Shown: positions 1-6,552 of the stretch, piece after piece
Layout of the letters: each line of letters opens with the position of its first letter
How positions within the stretch are numbered: position 1 is the stretch's first letter
From: Myxococcales bacterium
GTDB lineage: Bacteria > Desulfobacterota_B > Binatia > UBA1149 > SPBQ01
NCBI GenBank assembly: GCA_004525875.1
Contig: SPBQ01000093.1
Location: forward strand, 1-8,003
Direction of reading: 5' to 3'
DNA length: 8,003 nt
Made by a program: the position numbers and the translations under genes
The notes under the pieces: generated by a model
Databases searched by the model: none
Told to the model about the DNA's origin: nothing
The model's input: the letters and a program-made list of their open reading frames with translations, nothing else

Positions 1-299
1 CCGGTACCGGGGCTGCCGGCGATCGCACCGCCGATCGCCCCCAGCGCTGCACCACCCGCGGCACCGCCCAGAACGCCCGGCCCCTCGTCCGATCTGCTCA
101 CGCTGGTGGGTCGTGCCGGGTCGTAGCCGGACTCGCGGACAGCCCACTGGTGGCACTCTCCCTTGTCCTTGTCCGTCTGCTCCTGACTCTGTCCCTTCGC
201 CGGATAGACGTACACCCCGCTGGCGGCTACCGCAGTCGCGACGGCGGTCGTCAGCACCAGCGCTGCAGAAATCATCGCAAATCTCCGGATCTTTCCCAT
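1..299 (-). CDS. YMGG-like glycine-zipper envelope protein, 5' part (runs off window)
   Basis: The reading frame starts at the ATG read from 299 and stays open to the window edge, giving about 100 residues without the C-terminus. The start is backed by AGGGAG seven bases upstream. Residues 1-26 look like a signal peptide: a basic start (GKIRR) followed by an Ala/Val/Leu-rich core ending near AVAA. No lipobox cysteine is seen. Next come YVYPAKGQS (30-38) and an EC-x2-WA...SGYDP segment (C49, W52, 57-61), which I recognise from small proteobacterial YMGG-like glycine-zipper proteins. From about residue 73 it is rich in Gly/Ala with GGAAGG and GAIGGAIAG spacing, the start of a glycine zipper expected to form membrane-embedded helices. 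Family members are periplasmic or outer-membrane associated and their role is poorly defined. It is divergent from the SDR gene. The family assignment is fairly sure; the function is unknown. Confidence 0.82.
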   Translation of the reverse strand, partial: MGKIRRFAMISAALVLTTAVATAVAASGVYVYPAKGQSQEQTDKDKGECHQWAVRESGYDPARPTSVSRSDEGPGVLGGAAGGAALGAIGGAIAGSPGT

Positions 300-334
300 C
301 TCCGATCTCCCTCGGCGCGGCTGGTATGGCCCCG

Positions 335-340
335 CTTATA
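335..340 (-). promoter_or_regulatory. Probable -10 element for the glycine-zipper gene
   Basis: Read on the minus strand this is TATAAG, five of six matches to the sigma70 -10 consensus, lying 35 bases upstream of the ATG at 299. That would give a leader of about 28 bases containing the Shine-Dalgarno sequence. The best -35 at a tolerable spacing is poor (about three of six matches), so the call rests on the -10 and its position. Confidence 0.4.
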
Positions 341-415
341 GCCACAGACGAGCGAGCGATTCCAGACGGCGCGCCGGACGCGCACCACGCGTGCGCACGT
401 GCTAGATCGGGGTAC

Positions 416-1222
416 ATGAAGACACCCGCGTTGTTCGCCCTTGCGGGCAAGACCGCGCTCGTGACCGGCGGTGGTCGCGGCATCGGACGTCACATCGCGC
501 TCGGTCTGGCCGAGGCCGGGGCCGACGTATTCATCGCCTCGCGCAAACTCGACAAGCTCGAGGACGCGGCGGCCGAGATCACGGCCACCGGAGCACGGGG
601 CGTGGCGGTGCAGGCCGACATCACGAAGGAAAAGGAGGTCGACTCGCTGGTGGACCGCGTGCTCGCTGACGCTGGCCGCATAGACATCCTCGTCAACAAC
701 TCTGGAATGGTGTGGGCGGCACCCACGCTGGAGTACCCGCTCGAGGGCTGGGATCGCGTGTTCGCGCTCAACGTTCGGGCGCTGTGGATGCTGTCGCAGC
801 GGGTGGCCCGTCACATGAAGGACGCCGGCGGCGGCGTCATCATCCACGTCACCTCGGTGTCGGCCTACAAGGGGTCGCGCGAGGAGATCCAGCCGGTCGT
901 CGCCTACAACGCGAGCAAGGGCGCCGTCGTCACGTTGACCAAGGACATGGCCGTCAAGCTCGCGCCTCACGGCATCCGCGTGAACGCGCTGGCGCCCGGC
1001 TCGTTCCTGACCGACATGATGAACTACGTCCGCCACGACGAGGAAGCGTTACGACGATTCAGCCGCGTGATCCCACTCGGACGGCCCGGAGGACCCGATG
1101 ACATCAAGGGCGTTGCCGTGTTCCTGGCCAGCGACGCCGCCGCCTACATGACCGGACACACGCTGGTCGTCGACGGCGGCGTGCTGGCCGTCGATCCCTG
1201 GCCCGTCCCGGAGGTGGACTGA
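416..1222 (+). CDS. Classical SDR-family NAD(P)-dependent oxidoreductase
   Basis: This is a 268-residue classical short-chain dehydrogenase/reductase, the usual length for the family. The Rossmann dinucleotide motif TGGGRGIG is at 17-24 and NNSG (normally NNAG) at 94-97. The tetrad is N119, S147, Y164 and K168 (YNASK), and the PG motif is at 194-195. Arg43 and Lys44 after the second strand (ASRK) favour NADP(H) over NAD(H). The C-terminal TGHTLVVDGG is typical. The frame is open back to 113, but the upstream part overlaps the divergent gene and has no family resemblance. ATG 416 puts the usual ten or so residues before the Rossmann motif. Its ribosome site is weak (GGGG five bases before). 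It resembles FabG and gluconate 5-dehydrogenase types, and the substrate cannot be told. It converges on the catabolic operon, so a joint role is possible but unproven. Confidence 0.93.
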   Translation: MKTPALFALAGKTALVTGGGRGIGRHIALGLAEAGADVFIASRKLDKLEDAAAEITATGARGVAVQADITKEKEVDSLVDRVLADAGRIDILVNNSGMVWAAPTLEYPLEGWDRVFALNVRALWMLSQRVARHMKDAGGGVIIHVTSVSAYKGSREEIQPVVAYNASKGAVVTLTKDMAVKLAPHGIRVNALAPGSFLTDMMNYVRHDEEALRRFSRVIPLGRPGGPDDIKGVAVFLASDAAAYMTGHTLVVDGGVLAVDPWPVPEVD

Positions 1223-1308
1223 TCCGGAACAACCCTCGCGACAGCGGTCAAACGGATCGGGCCGCGCGGCGCGACCCGCCCCTCCCTCCGGCCACCGGTC
1301 GGCCTGCG
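1223..1308. other. Convergent intergenic gap between SDR and EthD genes
   Basis: The gap separates the 3' ends of two genes that face each other. It holds a perfect 10-base palindrome, GCCGCGCGGC (1261-1270), and further GC-rich self-complementary stretches around 1289-1304. None is followed by a T-run on either strand, so a Rho-independent terminator is not supported. A GC-rich hairpin could still act as a two-way block. Confidence 0.3.
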
Positions 1309-2010
1309 TCAGCGGGAGATGTGATACTCCGACATCGGATTCGATTCGACGCGGGAGATGTCGAGAAAAGCGGTGACGCTCTCGATCATGCGCCCCATGT
1401 TCTCCTCCAGCTTCTCCTGCGAGCCGCCGGCCTTGTACCAGAGCATCGGATCGGTGACTGCCTCGGCGGGAAAGCCCTCCTCAACGATTCCCGCCCATGG
1501 CGGGGCGTCATCGGTCAGCGGCCGCACGACCTCGTTTCGAACGTAGGCGTAGCTGCACTGCGTCTCGCAGGCCACCTTGCGATGATGACCGAACCAGTGA
1601 TGGATCCAGGCGTCGTGCGTCATATGCTCGGGTCGCTCGATACACGCCACCATGTTGATGCCCGGCGTACGCTCGCCGAGATCCGCCGTGTGCGTGCGAT
1701 TGACGATCGGCTCGGCTCCGAGAACGAGGTATCCGGCCAGGCGCTCGGTCGCATCGTCGAGCGAGCGCTCGTGCGCGTCGCGATCGGTCGACACATCGAG
1801 CCAGAAAGTCACGAGGCCGGCGATCGGCGGATCGAATTTCGTGATACGCGCCGCCTGGGCCTGCGTCACGTGCTCATCGGCAACGTTGACCGACAACCGC
1901 CGAGCGCCCGCTTCGAGCAAACGCGCGGTCACTTCGGTGCGCATGACGCGGCCGAACTCTTCCGCCGACGCGTCGGCCGGCTTCCAGACGATGTAAGCGA
2001 GCTTTTCCAT
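1309..2010 (-). CDS. EthD-domain protein with two tandem dimeric alpha/beta-barrel halves
   Basis: The protein has 233 residues. The ATG at 2010 is chosen because AGGAGG lies seven bases upstream; the frame extends further back, but only into the end of the ligase gene. EthD-type proteins are about 100 residues per ferredoxin-like unit, and this one looks like two units. The N-terminal half begins EKLAYIVWKP with an EFG..M helix. The C-terminal half (about 117-225) begins GINMVACIERPEHMTHDAW and continues into IHHWFGHHRKVA (136-147), the W-x2-H-W/H-H helix signature of the family. EthD proteins are small barrels found in catabolic operons (first known beside ethyl tert-butyl ether degradation genes); most have no proven reaction. 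It is last in the four-gene operon, 49 bases after the ligase stop. It may be a small enzyme (cyclase, decarboxylase or monooxygenase-like) or an accessory protein. Confidence 0.85.
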   Translation of the reverse strand: MEKLAYIVWKPADASAEEFGRVMRTEVTARLLEAGARRLSVNVADEHVTQAQAARITKFDPPIAGLVTFWLDVSTDRDAHERSLDDATERLAGYLVLGAEPIVNRTHTADLGERTPGINMVACIERPEHMTHDAWIHHWFGHHRKVACETQCSYAYVRNEVVRPLTDDAPPWAGIVEEGFPAEAVTDPMLWYKAGGSQEKLEENMGRMIESVTAFLDISRVESNPMSEYHISR

Positions 2011-2059
2011 TTCTCCCTCCTTGCCTTCTTCCCTCGCCAGCTCGTCAGTTTCGATTCGC

Positions 2060-3766
2060 TCAGGCGCCGTAGCGATACCCGGCGATCTCGACGTGCTCGA
2101 TCGCGAGCCGCTCGTATGCAGCGTCCCTGAGCGGCTCGATCTGCAGCTTCTGGTTGCCCGTGAAGCTGACCTCGGCAGCGTCAAACTTCAGAATGACGCG
2201 CGGTTGTTTGTAGGCCGCGAGCTTCGTACGAAGATGCGCCGCGAGCATGTCCCTGTCGAGGGTCGCGCCCGGAGCGACCACTGCGCAGAGCACGATCGCC
2301 TCGCCCAGCGTCGGGTGTGGGACGCCGAGCGCCGCGCTCGCCTGGATCCCCGTGCAGCCGGCCGCCGCTTCCTCGATCTCCAGCGGCGACACGTTCGCGC
2401 CGCCGGTCTTGATGAGATTTGAAAGCCGCCCGGTCCAGTGAAGGAGTCCGTCATCGTCGAACCGGCCACCGTCTTGCGTGCGGAAGAAGCCGTACTCATC
2501 GAGATAGAGCTCCGGCTCGACCTTGTAGTATGCGCGCATGAAAGTGACGCCCTTCAGCGCGATCTCGCCCGGCTCGTCGGTGCAGACCGGGACGCCCATC
2601 ACCGGATCCGCGATCCGCATCTCCATGCCCGGTAGAGGCCGCCCGCTCGTCGCCGCTCGCTGCTCGGCGGGCGCGCTCGCTGGCAAGGCAGAGGCGAGCG
2701 TGAAAGTCTCGCTCAACCCGTACGACCCGTACGTTCCCCACTTGTCGGCTTCGAGCCCTGCCAGTGGAGCAAGCGGCGAGGAAAACTCGATCTTTCGCAG
2801 ACTGGAGAGATCACGACTGCGCGCGTCGGGATGCTCGGCCATCGACTTCTCCTGATGCGGCCACGCATGCAGCGCGGTGGCCCGCTCGCGCTCGACGAGC
2901 TCGAGCGCAGCGCCCGCATCGAACGTTTCCTGAAGGATCAGTGTCGCGCCGGCGGCGAGCGTCGCCCCGAGAGACATCGCCATGCCCGCCGACCAGAACA
3001 GCGGCTGCGCCGTCAGCACGCGATCGTCAGCCTCCAGGCCCATCAGCTCGGCGAAGCGCCAGCTCTGGATGACGGGCGCGCGCTGCATGTGCAGGATACC
3101 CTTGGGACGAGCCGTCGTGCCCGACGTGTAGATGAGAACGGCGTCGTCGGCCGGAGTGACCTCCTGCCCGATCGCATCCAGCAATTCTTCGTCGATCTGC
3201 GCGGATCGACCGAGGAACGTCTCGCCGGACTCGATGCCGCCGCAAAGTGAATGCGCGCCGAAGCACACGATCCGGCGCAACTGTGGCAGTGCCACGATGC
3301 AGATGCGTCCCGGCTCGGCCTGCTCGAGCCCCGGGTGTGAGGCGAGCAGCTCCGCCACGAACTCACGCTTTAGCAGCGCCGGCTGCATGAGCAGTACCGA
3401 CACGTCTGCGTGTCGAAGGATGTAGTCCCGCTCCTCGGGCGTAGCGAACGTGTTGACTGGAACGATGACCGCGCCCGTCATCGAGACGGCGAATGCCGAC
3501 ACGACCCAGTCCGGACGATTCGCCATCAACAAGCCGACGCGCGCGCCCTTCACCACGCCGCTCGCGACCAGCGCGCAGGCGAGCCGGCGCGCTGCCTCCT
3601 GCAGCTGCTCGTAGCTCACGATCTGCCCGTCGAAGAACAGCGCCGGGAGCCCGGCATGGCGCTCCGTCACATCTTGGAGAAAACGCGGCAGCGTGTAGCG
3701 CGCCGTGTCGGGTTGCAGTCGCAGCCGCGGGTCCAGCGCCGGCGTCCGATCCGGAACTCGATTCAT
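2060..3766 (-). CDS. AMP-forming acyl-CoA ligase (ANL superfamily)
   Basis: The protein has 568 residues, full length for an acyl-CoA synthetase, which converts a carboxylic acid, ATP and CoA to acyl-CoA, AMP and PPi. The ATP P-loop is YTSGTTARPKG (213-223), with Ala where Gly is common. The adenine-binding YGLSE is at 349-353 and the ribose Asp at 432 in FRTQDGG. Arg447 is in the WTGR hinge region, followed by the A8 loop LIKTGGANVSPLEIEE (451-466). The C-terminal catalytic lysine is most likely K540 in TGNQKLQ. The domain order is a large N-terminal domain (to about 447) and a small mobile C-terminal domain. The ATG at 3766 has no clear Shine-Dalgarno and lies only 12 bases after the upstream stop, so translation may be coupled. 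The substrate is unknown; the operon context suggests a cyclic or branched acid rather than housekeeping fatty acids. Confidence 0.93.
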   Translation of the reverse strand: MNRVPDRTPALDPRLRLQPDTARYTLPRFLQDVTERHAGLPALFFDGQIVSYEQLQEAARRLACALVASGVVKGARVGLLMANRPDWVVSAFAVSMTGAVIVPVNTFATPEERDYILRHADVSVLLMQPALLKREFVAELLASHPGLEQAEPGRICIVALPQLRRIVCFGAHSLCGGIESGETFLGRSAQIDEELLDAIGQEVTPADDAVLIYTSGTTARPKGILHMQRAPVIQSWRFAELMGLEADDRVLTAQPLFWSAGMAMSLGATLAAGATLILQETFDAGAALELVERERATALHAWPHQEKSMAEHPDARSRDLSSLRKIEFSSPLAPLAGLEADKWGTYGSYGLSETFTLASALPASAPAEQRAATSGRPLPGMEMRIADPVMGVPVCTDEPGEIALKGVTFMRAYYKVEPELYLDEYGFFRTQDGGRFDDDGLLHWTGRLSNLIKTGGANVSPLEIEEAAAGCTGIQASAALGVPHPTLGEAIVLCAVVAPGATLDRDMLAAHLRTKLAAYKQPRVILKFDAAEVSFTGNQKLQIEPLRDAAYERLAIEHVEIAGYRYGA

Positions 3767-3778
3767 GCTACGCGGGGC

Positions 3779-4987
3779 TCACGCTTCGGGAAGGTGCTCT
3801 GTCGGCAACTTCACCTCCGCCGACCCCGCGGCCATGACCTCCTCGCGCTGGTTCGTCATGATCACCTTCACGGTGACAAGCGGCTGCGCGTCCGGATCAG
3901 CCTGATGCACGGCCGTCACCTCGCCATCAAGGAGGGTCACGTCACCGGTCAGCGCGGGCGACCGATACTGCATGTCGCTGTGCAGGACCTCGCCCCACTC
4001 GCCTGCCCAGTTAGTCAAGTAGTCAAGGATCCAGGCGCCCATCGAGGCCCCATACCCGTAGCTACGCGGCATGCCGATCAGCTGCGCGTACCGATCCTGG
4101 ACGTGCCCCCTGGAGGGACCGTAGTAAAGCCCGTCGGACTGCGTGGGGTCGGTTTTGGCCAGATCGAGGTCGCGTGACATCTCGGGGAGCCAGCCGGCCT
4201 GGTACAGCGAGGACGGGCCACCGTCGGGCTGGAACGCGCTCCAGATCGTCATGAGATAGGAGCGCCACTCGGTCGAGAACGTCGCGATCGAGTGCGGTCC
4301 GATCGGACGCGTCGGCAGCTTGTCGCCCACCTCGACGCCGAGCCGACGGTCGTGGCCCAGCTCGAGGAACGTTCGGTAGTACGCGAGCTTCTCCTCGTCG
4401 ATCTCCGCGAGCTGGTCGTCGGTCCACGCCTCATCCTTGGCGTCGCCGAACTCTGCCTTCTCACGCGCGAGGTCGGCGCGGTAGCGGATCGACGTCGAGC
4501 GCTGCTTGCAGACGATCTGCCCGCGCCCGCTCACATAGGTGGTGTCCCCACGCGAGAACATCGTCGGCCCGGCGAACTTGGTGAGCGTCACCTTGTAGTC
4601 GAACAGCATGCGCTCCTGGCGCATCGTATCGTCGGCCATGATACGCGGACCGAAGAACCACCATTCATCGCCGCCGAACAACATGTGAGTGCCGTCGATG
4701 TTGCCCTGGATGGCCGGAGCGGCGCCGTGGCTGTCATCCGTGCAGACCGCGAACGATTGCGGCGCCACGATGCGGCCGAAGCGACTGGCAGCCGCGTACC
4801 GGTCATCGAAGTACAGCGGGTTGGGGTTCTGCCTCCCCTGGCACCATCGGCGGATGTCGTTGATATGGACAGGGTCCTTCAGCTGCCCCCCGCCCAGCGG
4901 CACGCCGACCCAGCGGTCGACGTCGCTGGTGTCGAACTCGGTCGGGTCGATGCGGTCGTCGATCCGGGCCTTCATGCTCTTACTCAC
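3779..4987 (-). CDS. Double hot-dog protein (FAS1-like/MaoC-like dehydratase family)
   Basis: This 402-residue protein joins two hot-dog folds, as in MaoC-like and FAS1-like acyl-CoA or acyl-ACP (de)hydratases. The first half has HINDIRRWCQ and NPNPLYFDDRYA (54-65), the FAS1-like form of the hydratase motif. The second has GHVQDRYAQLIGMPRSYGYG (294-313), then TNWAGEWG and YRSPALTGDV (341-350), the strand that usually reads F..PV.pGD. Aligned to the R-hydratase motif D-x2-N-P-x-H, the Asp/His pair falls on N54/Y59 and on G290/H295, so neither half shows the full dyad. The start is a GTG sharing GTGA with the amidohydrolase stop, with GGAGG ten bases upstream. An ATG four codons inside is too far from that site. 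The likely role is hydration or dehydration of an acyl-CoA, perhaps with a partner subunit. Confidence 0.85.
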   Translation of the reverse strand: MSKSMKARIDDRIDPTEFDTSDVDRWVGVPLGGGQLKDPVHINDIRRWCQGRQNPNPLYFDDRYAAASRFGRIVAPQSFAVCTDDSHGAAPAIQGNIDGTHMLFGGDEWWFFGPRIMADDTMRQERMLFDYKVTLTKFAGPTMFSRGDTTYVSGRGQIVCKQRSTSIRYRADLAREKAEFGDAKDEAWTDDQLAEIDEEKLAYYRTFLELGHDRRLGVEVGDKLPTRPIGPHSIATFSTEWRSYLMTIWSAFQPDGGPSSLYQAGWLPEMSRDLDLAKTDPTQSDGLYYGPSRGHVQDRYAQLIGMPRSYGYGASMGAWILDYLTNWAGEWGEVLHSDMQYRSPALTGDVTLLDGEVTAVHQADPDAQPLVTVKVIMTNQREEVMAAGSAEVKLPTEHLPEA

Positions 4988-6123
4988 GCGCCAATGTCCT
5001 CCGTGTAGGGAAGGTTGTACACGCGAATCATGTTTCCGGCCAGGATGTCAAACTTCTCGTCCGCCGGCACGCCGGCGAGCAGCTCGCCCGCGATCTTGCG
5101 GCTGTACGGCCAGTCGCAGCCGTGGTGCGGGAAATCGGTGGACCAGGCCATCGACTGGACACCGATCTCGTAGCGGTTCTTCACTCCGACGCGGTCGGAG
5201 ATGAAGGTGCAGCACCAGTTGTTGTGGAAGTACTCGCTCGGCAACCGCTTGATATCGACGCCAGTGTGCGTGCGGTTACGCCAGTAGAAGTTGTCGAGCT
5301 GTTCGAGCGCCGCTGGGATCCAGCCCACGTCGGTCTCCACCCCGAGGAACTGCAGCCGCGGATAACGGTCGTGCACCGCGCCCATCATGATCTCGCACAT
5401 CACCTCGGGGAACAGCGACATGCCGGCCAGCGCCATGTTCGCGATCGCCCCCGGCCCCTCCAGCGCTCCGGTGATCTTGCGGCTCGGCCGGACGATGCGA
5501 ATGTGGATCGATATCGGCATCTGCATGTCCTGGGCCGCCGCGAAGAAACGATCGTCCTCCTGGCCGAGACTGTCTCCGCCGTTGGGCCAGGCCGTGAGAA
5601 TCACCCCACGCATGCCCTTCTTCCTGCAGCGTTCCATCTCGCCGATGGCCTCCTCGACTCCGAGATTCGGCATCTGTGCCAGGCCGAACAGACGCTCGGG
5701 GTCGTTCGTGCAGAACTCGTCATGCAGCCAGTTGTTGTATCCTTGAACACCGACGCGGTGGAAGTCTCGGTCCTCGCTGCCCATGAAGTGAAACATCGTG
5801 CGCTGGCTCGGATAGAGGAACTCCGCGTCGACGCCGTCTATGTCCATGTCCTCGAGGCGCGCGCCGCCGTCGAAGCACGACTTGCGGATGCTGTCATAGG
5901 TCGAGCCCGTCCACTTGATCTGGTCGTAGCTCTTGCCCGGAGTGGTCACGAGACCGATGTACATCGGCGGGTGGGCCGGATTGAACTGCCAGGCGTCGCC
6001 GCCGTCGGGGTCCTTGACGAGCTTCGGCGCGCGATCGTGGTAGTGGGCCGGCAGCCACTCCTTCCAAATGTGCGGCGGCTCCAGGGTGTGACAATCGGCG
6101 TCGATCATTCGGTAGTCGCGCAT
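4984..6123 (-). CDS. Amidohydrolase-2 family metal-dependent hydrolase or decarboxylase
   Basis: The protein has 379 residues with a TIM-barrel amidohydrolase layout (the family of ACMSD and resorcylate decarboxylase). Strand 1 carries D8-x-D10-x-H12 (MIDADCHTLEP), where classic members have H-x-H. H207 (PISIHIRI) follows, and D330 in STDFPHHG is the usual acid at strand 8. Between them, HDRYPRLQFLGVETDVGWIP (251-270) matches the subfamily in which a Glu (E263) replaces the His of the HGG motif. The C-terminal ILAGNMIRVYNL is the usual closing helix. The ATG at 6123 is preceded by GAGGAA. It is first in the operon and closest to the paired operators. The reaction may be C-C bond cleavage, decarboxylation or hydrolysis of a cyclic acid or its CoA ester. 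Family assignment is firm, substrate unknown. Confidence 0.9.
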   Translation of the reverse strand: MRDYRMIDADCHTLEPPHIWKEWLPAHYHDRAPKLVKDPDGGDAWQFNPAHPPMYIGLVTTPGKSYDQIKWTGSTYDSIRKSCFDGGARLEDMDIDGVDAEFLYPSQRTMFHFMGSEDRDFHRVGVQGYNNWLHDEFCTNDPERLFGLAQMPNLGVEEAIGEMERCRKKGMRGVILTAWPNGGDSLGQEDDRFFAAAQDMQMPISIHIRIVRPSRKITGALEGPGAIANMALAGMSLFPEVMCEIMMGAVHDRYPRLQFLGVETDVGWIPAALEQLDNFYWRNRTHTGVDIKRLPSEYFHNNWCCTFISDRVGVKNRYEIGVQSMAWSTDFPHHGCDWPYSRKIAGELLAGVPADEKFDILAGNMIRVYNLPYTEDIGA

Positions 6124-6172
6124 GCTTCCTCGTTCCTCGCGACCGCTCCTGTATGGACTGGCGAGCGGCGTT

Positions 6173-6189
6173 TTTGACGGTTCGTCAGA
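6173..6189. promoter_or_regulatory. Operator copy 1 (proximal), palindromic repressor site
   Basis: The site contains TGACG-GTT-CGTCA (6175-6187), five-base arms in perfect inverted symmetry around a 3-base centre at 6181. The flanks are TT on the left and GA on the right, so the wider 17-base palindrome is slightly broken compared with copy 2. The 18 bases 6170-6187 are identical to 6200-6217. It overlaps the predicted transcription start of the leftward operon, where a bound dimer would block initiation. Size and symmetry suit a TetR-family dimer, but no regulator gene lies in the window. Confidence 0.6.
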
Positions 6190-6218
6190 TAGTAGTCCGG
6201 TTTTTGACGGTTCGTCAA
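6189..6218 (-). promoter_or_regulatory. Leftward sigma70-type promoter of the four-gene operon
   Basis: On the minus strand the -35 is TTGACG (five of six matches, 6213-6218) and the -10 is TACTAT (four of six, 6189-6194), with an 18-base spacer. The start would fall near 6182, giving a leader of about 59 bases to the amidohydrolase ATG at 6123. The -35 is built from the right arm of operator copy 2 and the start point lies in copy 1, so both operators would occlude the polymerase. Confidence 0.6.
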
Positions 6219-6219
6219 A
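6203..6219. promoter_or_regulatory. Operator copy 2 (distal), palindromic repressor site
   Basis: TTTGACG-GTT-CGTCAAA is a 17-base site with perfect seven-base arms, centred at 6211. That is exactly 30 bp (close to three helical turns) from copy 1, so two dimers would sit on the same face of the DNA and could cooperate. It also supplies the leftward -35 hexamer. Copy 2 is the more symmetrical and is probably the stronger site. Confidence 0.65.
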
Positions 6220-6309
6220 TGCGGGCTAGGCGGGTTTTCTACAGGGGAACCACAGGCTATCCTGCTGCCTTGTGGACGAAACCGGATGGTACCCGTGCGT
6301 GCTCGGTAG

Positions 6310-6543
6310 CGGCAGGTCGATGCCAGCGTCTCGCTCGCCTATCATGTGGTCGAGGCCGACAAACCGGCGATCATCCACATCGTAAACCTGGCCACGCGCG
6401 TATCGGCGCAATCGGCCGGCGACGAGATCCTCACCAGGCACCTCGTCGGCGGTCTCGTAGATGGATCCGGGTTCAGGCTCGAGAACGCCCACAGCGCCAA
6501 GCTCGGGGGAATCTGCCTCCGACAGCTCGCTCGATCGGTCTGA
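6310..6543 (+). pseudogene. Possible 3' remnant of a gene, weakly HDOD/HD-like
   Basis: This frame opens just after an in-frame TAG (6307-6309) and ends at TGA 6541-6543, ten bases before the glyoxalase start. Roughly four fifths of its codons end in G or C, as in the real genes here. The only internal start is a GTG at 6346 with no ribosome site, so it is more likely a tail than a complete gene. The product includes EADKPAIIHIVNLATRVSAQ and SAGDEILTRHL. The pattern of His, then IIHIVNLA and a following GDE loosely resembles the C-terminal helices of HDOD or HD-domain proteins (HH...ivhlAd.la). No other plus frame upstream continues it recognisably. It could also be a chance open frame in high-GC DNA or a small unknown gene. 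Confidence 0.27.
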
Positions 6544-6552
6544 GATTGACGG

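Larger units (their letters stand above)
6124..6552. other. Divergent intergenic region: operon control region plus a non-coding or decayed part
   Basis: The gap lies between the leftward operon and the rightward glyoxalase gene. Its left third holds the paired operators and the leftward promoter listed separately. At 6250-6275 there is an imperfect stem, CCACAGG against CCTTGTGG with one bulged base and an 11-base loop; it has no T-run. From 6310 to 6543 one plus frame looks codon-biased (listed separately). I found no convincing promoter for the glyoxalase gene; TATCCT at 6258-6263 with a poor -35 is the best and would leave a leader of nearly 290 bases. Confidence 0.5.

Noticed and set aside
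380..402. Palindromes GCGCAC-N5-GTGCGC and GCACGTGC upstream of the SDR as an operator
   Set aside because: The symmetry is real but is made of alternating GC-rich dinucleotides common in this DNA. No second copy or promoter element beside it supports a regulatory site.
113..415. N-terminal extension of the SDR frame upstream of ATG 416
   Set aside because: It is Pro/Ser/Arg-rich, overlaps the divergent glycine-zipper gene and promoter, has no ribosome site, and would place the Rossmann motif far too deep for a classical SDR.
1321..2130. Plus-strand open frame of 269 codons opposite the EthD gene
   Set aside because: It is a shadow of the EthD gene, which has a strong ribosome site and the HHWFGHH signature.
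2011..2184. N-terminal extension of the EthD frame
   Set aside because: It overlaps the 3' end of the ligase gene. The AGGAGG at proper distance marks ATG 2010 as the start.
5122..6177. Long plus-strand open frame of 351 codons opposite the amidohydrolase
   Set aside because: It is antisense to a gene with clear motifs. The product is Arg/Val/His-rich with no family signature, as expected of the mirror frame in high-GC DNA.
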